NCBI GenBank assembly: GCA_963748105.1
Contig: CAVVHP010000013.1
Location: 1 to 64,000, forward strand
Direction: 5' to 3'
DNA: 64,000 nucleotides
From: JAKAGZ01 sp963748105
GTDB lineage: Bacteria > Bacteroidota > Ignavibacteria > Ignavibacteriales > Ignavibacteriaceae
The notes under the pieces were generated by a model that saw nothing but the letters and a program-made list of their open reading frames with translations, ran no database searches and was not told the DNA's origin. The stretch's first letter is position 1; every line of letters starts with the position of its first letter. Both the position numbers and the translations under genes were made by a program. Below are positions 1 through 7,682 of the stretch, in pieces.

Positions 1-1010
1 TTTAGCCATCCTATATGGGTGAAAGCTCTTGAAAGAGAATATAATCGTAAGGCAGTTATATTTGCGTGTCAAGATTCTCAAGGTAATTTAAAGGGAATTT
101 TACCATTTAATGTCAACTCTTGGTTTACCTCTTAAAAAGAAAGAACTTATTACTGGTCGAAGGTTCTCATCTTTACCCCGGACACCACTTGGAGGAATCC
201 TATTTGATAATAAAGAAATTCAGCATCTACTTATTAATGCTGCCATAAAAAAAACCTCGGAGTTTAATAATTTATATTTACAGTTAAAATCATATTCTTC
301 AGATCTGGATGATGATTTACCAGAGCTAAATAAGATAAACTGGCGTGAGTCTTTTTATTTAAACTTACCTGATAGTCCAAATAAAATTAGATTTGGTAAT
401 AAAAACATCATCATAAAGTGATAGTGGGGGATCAATAAGGCAATAAGTTTAGGTGTCACTGTCAGAGAAGCCGAATGCAGAAAAGGATTTAAAGGAATGG
501 TATAGGCTTTATCTGGAAAACCAAAGATGGCATATGGTTGCTGCTCGTCCTTATAGGTTCTTTAAATTTTTATATGAAAATTTAGTTAGTACTGGATTGA
601 TGAAAATATTGTTAGCTGAATGCAATATAGCAAATAGGGAAAAAATAATAGCTGGCTCGATATTTTTTAGTTTCAATGACACAGTATTTTATTCTTTTAA
701 CGGAAGAAATAAAAACGGACTCAAATTTCATGCAAACGATTTAATCCAATGGAAGGCAATTAATTATGCTTGTGAAAATGGTTATACATATTATGATATG
801 GGAGAAGTAAGTAATTGTAATACAAGTCTAGCTCAATTTAAGACCAAATGGGGATGTGAATCGAAACAGATATATCATTATTACTATTCTAATAATGGTT
901 ATTATAACCTGGGAAAATCACATTATATCTTACGAAAACAAGGTTTTACAGTCAGTTTGGAGAAAATTGCCCTTAAAAGTAACTCAGGAATGGGGGGTTT
1001 TGACCAATAG
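1..1010 (+). pseudogene. FemAB/GNAT-like acyltransferase, 5'-truncated and multiply frameshifted
   Basis: Three reading frames in succession encode pieces of one protein. The opening piece (FSHPIWVKALEREYNR..) runs in frame 1 to about 108. The next piece starts at 110 and ends at 421. The last starts at 453 and ends at 1010. Its end, with YYDMGEVSNCNTSLAQFKTK, resembles the C-terminal half of FemAB/BioF2-type GNAT acyltransferases, which transfer acyl or aminoacyl groups to cell-wall or polysaccharide precursors. Bridging peptides such as GINKAISLGVTVREAE can be read in yet another frame at 428-480. At least four shifts are therefore needed, near A109-110, A401-405, G426-430 and A481-484, all in homopolymers. 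The gene begins outside the window. It is either a decayed gene or a poorly resolved consensus. The family call is moderate and the exact substrate is unknown. Confidence 0.6.
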
Positions 1011-1118
1011 GTTTCTCTGAGTTATTCGATCGTCCCCCAAGGCGAAAAACTAAAAAGAATCTGGCTAAATGAAATTAATTTTTGGGTTAGGCTTAACTTA
1101 TTGTTGCAAATATATAAA

Positions 1119-1153
1119 ATTTACAAACTTTATCCCAAGATTTGTTTGTAAAT
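1119..1153. repeat. Perfect 10-bp inverted repeat in the gap before serA
   Basis: ATTTACAAAC (1119-1128) and GTTTGTAAAT (1144-1153) are perfect inverted arms around a 15-base spacer. The arms are AT-rich and no T-run follows, so this is a weak terminator candidate. It could be an operator or a remnant of an element end. The rest of the 1011-1232 gap shows no gene or RNA that I recognise. It lies between the 3' ends of the broken FemAB-like gene and serA. Confidence 0.35.
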
Positions 1154-1232
1154 ACAATTGTTCAAAGCACTTTAACTAGACATGAAAATAAATAATCTAT
1201 TTTCAGAAATCAGATAATTCCTTAAATTTATG

Positions 1233-2423
1233 CTAAATTGCCACGTGAGATAAACTAAGAATATTTGGATTTCCATTCATCCTTTTCAGCATCTCAGCAT
1301 TTGCCGGTCCCATAAGTTTCATTGTACAACAAGCAGCAATTCCACCCTCAAAAATAATATTCTCAATTTCTTCTATATTAATATTACTTTCTCTTATAAC
1401 ATCAAGTATTCCGGCTAGTACTCCCGGTTTATCAAAATGCTTAACAACCAGCTGATATTTAGCATCCGATGCTTTGGCTCTGTTAACCCAGTGAGCAATT
1501 ATGCCGCTGCTCGTATATTCTTTTATAATTCTTACAGTTTCAGCAGCAACCGCGTTTTGCGCCTGTTCTGTTGAAGCCCCGATGTGGTGAGTTACATATA
1601 TATTCGGATTATCCTGCAGGCTGGATTTTACCTCACCTGTTTTTACTTCAGGTTCGCCTTTAAAAACATCTAAAGCCACACGAATATTTTTCTCTTTTAT
1701 TGCCTCAAATAATGCATCTTCATCAATTACATCCGGCCTGGAAGTATTAATAAGCAGTGCATTATTCTTAATATACCCGAACATCTCTTTATTAAAAAGG
1801 CCTTTGGTTTCCGAGGTTGCAGGTAGATGAATCGTTAGGATGTCGCACATCGGCACTAACTGATCCATTTCTGAAAAATCTTTTACCATTTCTCCTTCTA
1901 TTCTCGAAATATCTTTTGCATAGACTTTCATATCAAAGGCAATGGCTCTTTTAGCAACTTCTCTTCCAATTGCACCATAGCCAATAATTCCCAGAGTTTT
2001 TCCTTTTAATCCCTGAGCCTTTGAATATTCGCCTTTATTCCATTTACCATTTTTAAAATCCATTACATTATCAGGAATTCTTCTGTCGAGAGAAATCATT
2101 AGCCCCATTGTAAGTTCTGCTACTGCCACTGAATTCATTCCCGGGCAGTTTGCTACGTAAATCCCTTTTTGATTTGCAGCCGAAATATTAATATTGTTAA
2201 CCCCCGCTCCAGCGCGAATTATTAAATTAAGATTATTCGCGCTTTCAATTGTTTTTGCATTAACTTTTGTGGACCTGACTACAAGAATATCAGTATCCTT
2301 AATTTCACCCGGCAAATCATTTTCTCCTAATTTGGGAGAATAAGTTACATCAAGATTTAATTCTTTCATCTCATTGATGTATTGTTCCGGGAATTTATCT
2401 GCAACTAAAACTTTAACATTCAT
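1233..2423 (-). CDS. serA: D-3-phosphoglycerate dehydrogenase with C-terminal ACT domain
   Basis: This is a 396-residue NAD-dependent D-2-hydroxyacid dehydrogenase. In the SerA pathway it oxidises 3-phosphoglycerate, the first step of serine synthesis, in the cytoplasm. Visible landmarks are the Rossmann glycine motif GIIGYGAIGRE (about 145-155), the active-site Arg region NTSRPDVIDEDAL (about 227), the Glu in FKGEPE and the His in THHIGAST. An ACT-like regulatory domain follows from about residue 320 (VVKHFDKPGVLAGILDVI). The loop after the catalytic Arg reads PD where most family members have GG, which is slightly unusual. The ATG at 2423 has a GAGAGGG ribosome binding site just upstream. 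The gene appears monocistronic. Another 2-hydroxyacid dehydrogenase activity cannot be excluded, but ACT-domain architecture favours SerA. Confidence 0.88.
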   Translation of the reverse strand: MNVKVLVADKFPEQYINEMKELNLDVTYSPKLGENDLPGEIKDTDILVVRSTKVNAKTIESANNLNLIIRAGAGVNNINISAANQKGIYVANCPGMNSVAVAELTMGLMISLDRRIPDNVMDFKNGKWNKGEYSKAQGLKGKTLGIIGYGAIGREVAKRAIAFDMKVYAKDISRIEGEMVKDFSEMDQLVPMCDILTIHLPATSETKGLFNKEMFGYIKNNALLINTSRPDVIDEDALFEAIKEKNIRVALDVFKGEPEVKTGEVKSSLQDNPNIYVTHHIGASTEQAQNAVAAETVRIIKEYTSSGIIAHWVNRAKASDAKYQLVVKHFDKPGVLAGILDVIRESNINIEEIENIIFEGGIAACCTMKLMGPANAEMLKRMNGNPNILSLSHVAI

Positions 2424-2557
2424 TTTTTACCCTCTCTTATTTTCTATTATATCCAAAAAATCCTTTTTTTTGCTCTCACTAAATTACAAACAAATAATAC
2501 AAAAATTTGCAACCAGCCATAATAAATTGAGTCAAATGAAAATGTACCCGATTTTCT

Positions 2558-2592
2558 GTAATAAAAAGAAGCCCCGATTTTGAAGTCGGGGC
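2558..2592 (-). terminator. Rho-independent terminator of the add-hutU operon
   Basis: GCCCCGATT (2571-2579) pairs with AGTCGGGGC (2584-2592), giving a 9-bp stem with one G-U pair and a TTGA loop. On the minus strand it is followed by TTCTTTTTAT. It lies 30 bases beyond the hutU stop. The plus-strand side also has a T-run a little further on, so it could work in both directions. Confidence 0.85.
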
Positions 2593-2621
2593 AACTTATG
2601 TACTTTTTTTTGGTAAACCAG

Positions 2622-4286
2622 CTATTTCAGCATAGGGATTTTTATATTGCTGGCTTTTGCATTTTCAATTGCTCTTTCATATCCTGCATCGCTGTGGCGC
2701 ATAATTCCCATTCCAGGATCATAGGTAAGGACTCTTTCCAATCTTTCTTGTGCTTCTTTTGTTCCATCAGCAACTATAACCATACCTGCATGGATTGAAT
2801 TACCAATTCCAACACCGCCGCCATGATGAACTGAAACCCAGCTGGCTCCGCCAATTGAATTCATAAGAGCATTCAGAATTGGCCAGTCTGCTATTGCATC
2901 ACTGCCGTCTTTCATTCCTTCTGTTTCGCGGTTAGGGGAAGCAACAGAGCCGCAATCAAGGTGATCTCTTCCGATAACAATCGGTGCACTAATTTTCCCT
3001 GAGGCAACGAGATCATTAAAAATTTTACCCATTTTTGCACGTTCTCCGTATCCCAGCCAGCAAATTCGTGAAGGCAATCCCTGGAAATGTACTTTCTTTT
3101 GGGCCATGTCTATCCATTTACAAAGAGCCTTATTTTCGGGGAATGTATCTTTGATTGCCTGGTCCGTTACGTAAATATCTTCAGGTTTACCTGAAAGTGC
3201 GACCCATCTGAAAGGACCTTTACCATCGCAAAACAGTGGGCGAATGAATTCCGGAACAAACCCCGGAATATCAAAAGCATTATTAAGTCCGTTGGCTTTT
3301 GCTTCACCACGAATGTTATTTCCGTAGTCAAAAGCTTTTGCTCCTTTTTTCTGAAATTCCAACATAGCTTTAACGTGCTCTACAATTGTTTTGTTAGAGA
3401 GCGAAATATATTTAGCAGGATCTGATTTTCTTAATTTTAATGCATCGTCAAAACTCATTCCCATAGGTACATATCCATTTAATGTATCGTGGGCTGATGT
3501 TTGATCTGTTATAATATCTGGAATAACATTCCTTTTTAAAATTTCCGGTAAAATCTCACCTGCGTTTCCTACTAATCCAACTGATAATGCCTCACCATTA
3601 TTTTTTGCGTCAATTACCATTTTTAAAGCTTCATCAAGATTATCGGTAATTTTGTCGATATACCCTGTATCAATTCTTTTCTGAATTCTTGCCCTGTCCA
3701 CATCAATTCCAAGAAATGCCGCATCGTTCATTGTTGCCGCAAGGGGCTGAGCACCGCCCATTCCACCCAACCCGGCTGTTAAAATAAGTTTTCCTTTTAA
3801 TGAGCTACCAAAATATTTATCTGCACAGGCGGCAAATGTTTCAAAAGTTCCCTGCAGAATTCCCTGGGTTCCGATGTAAATCCAGCTTCCTGCCGTCATT
3901 TGACCGTACATTGTAAGTCCAAGATTTTCTAATCTGCGGAATTCATCCCAGTTTGCCCAGTTTGGAACAAGCATTGAGTTTGATATTATTACCCGCGGTG
4001 CGTTTTTATGAGTTCTAAAAATTCCAACGGGTTTTCCAGATTGTACCAGCAGAGTCTCATCATCCTCGAGATTTTTTAATGAGTTTACAATAGCTTCGTA
4101 ACTTTCCCAGTTTCTTGCTGCTTTTCCACTACCACCGTAGACGATTAGTTCTGCCGGGTTTTCACCAACTTCAGCATCAAGATTGTTCATTAACATTCTC
4201 ATTGCGGCTTCCTGTATCCATCCTTTACAGCTAAGTTTATTTCCTGTTGGTGCTTTAATTTTTGTTTTATCTTGTTCTGTTATCAT
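2622..4286 (-). CDS. hutU: Urocanate hydratase
   Basis: The enzyme converts urocanate to imidazolonepropionate with tightly bound NAD+, the second step of histidine degradation. The 554-residue length is normal for the family. Hallmarks are YGGSGKAARNWESYE near residue 50, the NAD-binding glycine stretch AGLGGMGGAQPLAA near 172, DQTSAHDTLNGYVP near 255, and the C-terminal block CGSVASPNRETEGMKDGS through SVHHGGGVGIGNSIHAG. The start codon lies two bases after the stop of the small upstream gene, with AGGA in range, so it is the last gene of an adenosine deaminase operon. No hutH, hutI or hutG is present nearby, so the rest of the Hut pathway must lie elsewhere or be missing. The pairing with adenosine deaminase is unexpected. 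Confidence 0.95.
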   Translation of the reverse strand: MITEQDKTKIKAPTGNKLSCKGWIQEAAMRMLMNNLDAEVGENPAELIVYGGSGKAARNWESYEAIVNSLKNLEDDETLLVQSGKPVGIFRTHKNAPRVIISNSMLVPNWANWDEFRRLENLGLTMYGQMTAGSWIYIGTQGILQGTFETFAACADKYFGSSLKGKLILTAGLGGMGGAQPLAATMNDAAFLGIDVDRARIQKRIDTGYIDKITDNLDEALKMVIDAKNNGEALSVGLVGNAGEILPEILKRNVIPDIITDQTSAHDTLNGYVPMGMSFDDALKLRKSDPAKYISLSNKTIVEHVKAMLEFQKKGAKAFDYGNNIRGEAKANGLNNAFDIPGFVPEFIRPLFCDGKGPFRWVALSGKPEDIYVTDQAIKDTFPENKALCKWIDMAQKKVHFQGLPSRICWLGYGERAKMGKIFNDLVASGKISAPIVIGRDHLDCGSVASPNRETEGMKDGSDAIADWPILNALMNSIGGASWVSVHHGGGVGIGNSIHAGMVIVADGTKEAQERLERVLTYDPGMGIMRHSDAGYERAIENAKASNIKIPMLK

Positions 4287-4288
4287 GA

Positions 4289-4624
4289 CTAATTCCTGAA
4301 ATGATTATTTAGTATGCTTGAATACTGGTTAAGCATGGATTTATACATCCATTTTTTTATGAACCAGCTTTTATCACTTTTCTCTTTCAAAAACTTTACA
4401 TTTTCTTCCAACTGATGTTTTAATTTAATCCTTTCATCTTTTGTAAGTTTTATTGTATCCTCATCTGAGGCAAGTTTTGTAATGAGCGAATTGAAAGTGC
4501 GCTCTTCTGAGTAGTACCTGTTATCACCTTCAATTTGTTTTAAAGTTTGTCTGCAAAAAGTAGTTAATAATTTCTTTTCGTTTTTATCAAATTCAAAATT
4601 ATAGTTCGTGAAAAGTTTTTTCAT
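4289..4624 (-). CDS. Small charged protein of unknown function
   Basis: This 111-residue soluble, Lys/Glu-rich protein (MKKLFTNYNFEFDKNEKKLL..) matches no family I recognise. It looks mostly helical, with no signal peptide or membrane segment. A central stretch around TKDERIKLKHQLEENVKFLKEK could form a short coiled coil. It overlaps the 3' end of the adenosine deaminase gene by 26 bases and ends two bases before the urocanate hydratase start, so all three are almost certainly co-transcribed and translationally coupled. A role linked to deaminase or hydratase is plausible but unproven. Confidence 0.7.
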   Translation of the reverse strand: MKKLFTNYNFEFDKNEKKLLTTFCRQTLKQIEGDNRYYSEERTFNSLITKLASDEDTIKLTKDERIKLKHQLEENVKFLKEKSDKSWFIKKWMYKSMLNQYSSILNNHFRN

Positions 4625-5720
4625 TAGATTCTGAGATTTTGAGTGAAAGTAATTTTTCCCGCATTGACTGGTAACCGGGTTTAATTTTATTATATATATA
4701 GTCCAGTCTTTTTTTATGTGGAATAAAAGCTGATTTCATTGAATTGATTGTAATCTTTTCTACATCATCGAGAGTTAAATTAAAATATTTGATTGCTGTC
4801 AGAAATTCTTTTGTCATAGTTGTATCGCTCATCAGCCTGTCATCCGTATTAATGGTTACTCTGAATTTTTCTTTGAATAAAATTCCGAAAGGATGATTTT
4901 CAATTTTATCAACAGCACCTGTATGAACATTACTTAACAGGCAAATTTCCAGCGGTATTCTTTTATCAAGCACATATTGGGCAAGATCGCCGAATCCGGC
5001 AATATTGCTTTTATCATCGTAAATAAAATCTTCAAGAAGATGTGTTGCATGGCCAATTCGATGAGCACCACACCATTGAATTGCCTGCCAGATAGATTCT
5101 TTTCCAAAGGCTTCGCCAGCGTGGATTGTAATATTGAAATTAGCTCTTTGAATAAACTGAAATGCGTCAATGTGTTTTTTAGGAGGATATCCGCCTTCCT
5201 CTCCGGCAAGGTCAAATCCGACAACGCCTTTATTTCTGAAATTAACGGCTAGTTCAGCAATTTCAAGTGTATTTTTCATATTTCTCATTCCGCAAAGAAT
5301 GAGTCCAAAGCCAACTTCAAAATCTTTTTTACCTTTTTCAAGTCCACGCAATACTGCATTTACTACATCTTCGTTATATAATCCTTTTGAGGTATGAAAA
5401 ACAGGAGCAAATCTTGTCTCAACATAACAAACACCATCGTTTTTCATATCTTCCATCATTTCGTAGGCAACCCTTTCCAGGTTCTCTTTAGTCTGCATTA
5501 CTGCACAGGTATGCTCAAATCCTTGCAGATATTCAACCAGGTTTCCTTTGTTTGCCCCACGGTGAAACCATTTTGCCAGTTCATCCGGATCTTTGGTTGG
5601 AAGTTTATTGTATTTAGCTTCATTTGCGAGTTCAATCACGGTCTGTGGTCTGAGGCCACCGTCTAAATGATCATGAAGTAATACTTTAGGTACTGAATGA
5701 ATAATCTCTTCTGTAGTCAA
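4599..5720 (-). CDS. add: Adenosine deaminase family protein
   Basis: This is a zinc-dependent purine deaminase of the amidohydrolase fold. It probably converts adenosine to inosine; aminodeoxyfutalosine or another adenine nucleoside are alternatives. The HxH zinc pair is in VLLHDHLDGG (His16/His18). Later motifs are HAGEAFG with the proton-shuttling Glu, HRIGHATHL, and INTDDRLMSDT with the zinc-binding Asp. I start at a TTG (5718-5720), preceded by TTTGAGG, because HxH then lies about 15 residues in, as is typical. The frame stays open to another TTG at 5771, which would add 17 residues. It is the first gene of an operon with a small unknown protein and hutU. The gap to the divergent TPR lipoprotein gene must hold its promoter. 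Confidence 0.85.
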   Translation of the reverse strand: MTTEEIIHSVPKVLLHDHLDGGLRPQTVIELANEAKYNKLPTKDPDELAKWFHRGANKGNLVEYLQGFEHTCAVMQTKENLERVAYEMMEDMKNDGVCYVETRFAPVFHTSKGLYNEDVVNAVLRGLEKGKKDFEVGFGLILCGMRNMKNTLEIAELAVNFRNKGVVGFDLAGEEGGYPPKKHIDAFQFIQRANFNITIHAGEAFGKESIWQAIQWCGAHRIGHATHLLEDFIYDDKSNIAGFGDLAQYVLDKRIPLEICLLSNVHTGAVDKIENHPFGILFKEKFRVTINTDDRLMSDTTMTKEFLTAIKYFNLTLDDVEKITINSMKSAFIPHKKRLDYIYNKIKPGYQSMREKLLSLKISESNEKTFHEL

Positions 5721-5878
5721 AATAACCTCAAATTTATCTCCTAAAATATTCTTTTTGGGCGGCAAAATCAATTTAAGGATAGTTGCATATATTGAAACGA
5801 ATTTGGTAACGATATTCTAAAATTACCTGTTTATGGGCGTTATAGCGTATTTATATCATCAAAAGTAGTCCATTATTC

Positions 5879-5909
5879 TTGACTATAGAAACACAAAATG
5901 CTAACTTTC
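5879..5909 (+). promoter_or_regulatory. Candidate Bacteroidota-type promoter for the TPR lipoprotein gene
   Basis: TTG (5879-5881) and TAACTTTC (5902-5909) are separated by 20 bases. The downstream box is one base off the Bacteroidota -7 consensus TAnnTTTG. The same TTG-N20-TAACTTTC arrangement occurs before secA at 7619-7649. The predicted transcript would have a leader of about 30 bases carrying CACGGAG before the ATG at 5945. This is inference from pattern only. Confidence 0.4.
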
Positions 5910-5944
5910 AATTCCTTTAAAAAAAGAAAATTCACGGAGTCAGA

Positions 5945-7111
5945 ATGCAAAAATCAAAATTAATTTTAGCTTCTATTATTCTTGTTGGATTAATGTTCAC
6001 CGGTTTTTCCTGTTCTTCTTCTAACCTTACCGGTGCAAGGCTTTATATCCAGCAGAAAAATTATGATGCCGCATATGCAGCATTACAAAAAGAAATATCA
6101 ACTAATCCTAAGAGTGATGAGGGCTGGTATTTATTGGGATACGTTTATGGTGAACAGGGAAACATGGATAGCATGATTGTGTCGTTTGATAAATCACTTG
6201 CCATAAGCAATAAATATATAAAGGATATTACCGATTACAGAAAATTCTTCTGGGCAAATGAGTATAATAAAGGTGTTGGTTACTTCCAGAAAGGTAATAA
6301 TGCAACCACGGCAGATAGTATTAAACTTTATTATGACAAATCGATTGAAGCCTTTAATACCGCAACCATGCTGGAGCCTGATTCATCAACTACCTATAAA
6401 AACCTTGCATTTGTATATATAAACGCAGGCAGGTACGATGAAGCCATTAAGCCATTGCAGAAACTGATTGATAAAGACAAATCAAGAGATGGTTACAGAT
6501 ACCTTGGCCAGATTTATTATGACCAGGGAAGAAAGTATAAAGATCTATATGCTAGCAGCAAGAATGTTCAGGATAGTTTAACTTACATGGATTACTACAA
6601 CAAGGCTATAAAAGTACTTGAGGATGGAAGAAGATTATACCCGCATGATTCTGACTTTCTTGTTATTCTTTCAAATTCATATATCGGTGCTCACAAGACA
6701 GCAGTTGCTATGGATGCGTTCAAAGCTGGTATAGAGCAGGATCCGGGCAATAAATATTACCATTATAATTATGGTGTACTCTTGTTAGGAGCAAAGGATT
6801 TCCAGAAATCTATTGATCAGTTCAAAAAAGCTCTCGAAATTGATTCAAAATATGTGAATGCAGAATACAACCTTGGTGTTGCTTACCTTAAATGGGGTGA
6901 TTACCTGAATGAAGAAGCTGATAAAAAAGGAGTGAAGAGCGAAGCGTATAAAGAAAAAATTAAAATAGCTATTCCTTATCTGGAAAATGCTGTTCAATTG
7001 GACGCAACACAGTCAGATATGTGGGAAACTCTTGGAAAAGCTTACTCAATTATGGGAGATCAAACCGGGGCTAAAAATGCATTCGATAAAGCTGATCAGT
7101 TAAGGAAATAA
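5945..7111 (+). CDS. TPR-repeat lipoprotein
   Basis: A 388-residue protein with a lipoprotein signal peptide: positively charged MQKSK, a hydrophobic core, then a lipobox-like FTGFSC, so Cys23 is the likely lipidated residue. The mature part is built of about seven to eight tetratricopeptide repeats, for example GWYLLGYVYGEQGNMDSMI and YYHYNYGVLLLGAKDFQKSI. TPRs are protein-protein docking modules. The position in the outer membrane or periplasm suggests an envelope assembly role, but no specific function can be read from the sequence. CACGGAG lies eight bases before the ATG. The DUF3467 gene follows 26 bases later and is probably co-transcribed. Confidence 0.8.
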   Translation: MQKSKLILASIILVGLMFTGFSCSSSNLTGARLYIQQKNYDAAYAALQKEISTNPKSDEGWYLLGYVYGEQGNMDSMIVSFDKSLAISNKYIKDITDYRKFFWANEYNKGVGYFQKGNNATTADSIKLYYDKSIEAFNTATMLEPDSSTTYKNLAFVYINAGRYDEAIKPLQKLIDKDKSRDGYRYLGQIYYDQGRKYKDLYASSKNVQDSLTYMDYYNKAIKVLEDGRRLYPHDSDFLVILSNSYIGAHKTAVAMDAFKAGIEQDPGNKYYHYNYGVLLLGAKDFQKSIDQFKKALEIDSKYVNAEYNLGVAYLKWGDYLNEEADKKGVKSEAYKEKIKIAIPYLENAVQLDATQSDMWETLGKAYSIMGDQTGAKNAFDKADQLRK

Positions 7112-7137
7112 ACAGATAAGGAATTTTAAGAAGAAAT

Positions 7138-7470
7138 ATGAATAATAATAACGATCAACAACCGGGACAACAAATAAATATTGAGCTAGGTGAAAAGGAA
7201 GCCGAAGGAATTTATTCCAATCTGGCGATTATTACTCATTCACCGGCAGAATTTATTATTGATTTTACAAGGATTGTACCCGGTGTGCCTAAAGCTAAAG
7301 TGCATGCAAGAATTATTTCGACTCCTCAGCATGCAAAATTACTTATGAAGGCACTTGAAGATAATATTAAAAAATTTGAAGCAAGATTCGGCGAAATAAA
7401 CATTGAAAATCCTCCAAATCAACATTACGGTTTTACTCCGGTTGTAAAAAAGGATGAAAAAGTAAACTGA
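7138..7470 (+). CDS. DUF3467 family protein
   Basis: A 110-residue soluble protein matching the DUF3467 pattern: a polar N-terminus (MNNNNDQQPGQQ), then INIELGEKEAEGIYSNLA, a hydrophobic HSPAEFIIDFTRIVPG stretch, and VHARIISTPQHAKLLMKALEDNI. The family is widespread in bacteria and has no established role. It follows the TPR lipoprotein by 26 bases and is closed by a clear terminator, so the two genes form a short operon. Confidence 0.85.
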   Translation: MNNNNDQQPGQQINIELGEKEAEGIYSNLAIITHSPAEFIIDFTRIVPGVPKAKVHARIISTPQHAKLLMKALEDNIKKFEARFGEINIENPPNQHYGFTPVVKKDEKVN

Positions 7471-7494
7471 TTTTTTAATTATTATCGATTTTAT

Positions 7495-7533
7495 AGCCCT
7501 TTGAGATTGAAGAATTTCAAAGGGCTTTTTATT
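7495..7533 (+). terminator. Rho-independent terminator after the DUF3467 gene
   Basis: AGCCCTTTGA (7495-7504) pairs perfectly with TCAAAGGGCT (7517-7526) over 10 bp around a 12-base loop, followed by TTTTATT. It separates the TPR/DUF3467 pair from secA. Confidence 0.9.
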
Positions 7534-7618
7534 AACACGGAATATTAAATCTAAAGGAAATCATTATTTATTTACATTAGGAACAAGCAGTTAAGGGGTT
7601 TAGAGCGGGTAGTTTAAA

Positions 7619-7649
7619 TTGCATTTCAGACCCTCAATACTTAACTTTC
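7619..7649 (+). promoter_or_regulatory. Candidate Bacteroidota-type promoter for secA
   Basis: TTG (7619-7621) and TAACTTTC (7642-7649) are 20 bases apart, the same boxes and spacing as the candidate before the TPR lipoprotein gene at 5879-5909. AACGGAGA follows as the probable ribosome binding site before the ATG at 7683. Two independent matches with equal spacing raise confidence only modestly. Confidence 0.4.
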
Positions 7650-7682
7650 AGACTCATTTTTCCAACGGAGACACGATTAATA

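Noticed and set aside
1119..1153. Inverted repeat as an IS end
   Set aside because: No transposase, target duplication or partner end is visible; it is kept only as a repeat.
2374..2583. Plus-strand open frame of 69 codons across the serA start
   Set aside because: It overlaps serA antisense and the intergenic region; composition is not protein-like.
4934..5666. Several frames of 75-96 codons on both strands inside add
   Set aside because: They are shadows of the adenosine deaminase gene, whose motifs are complete in its own frame.
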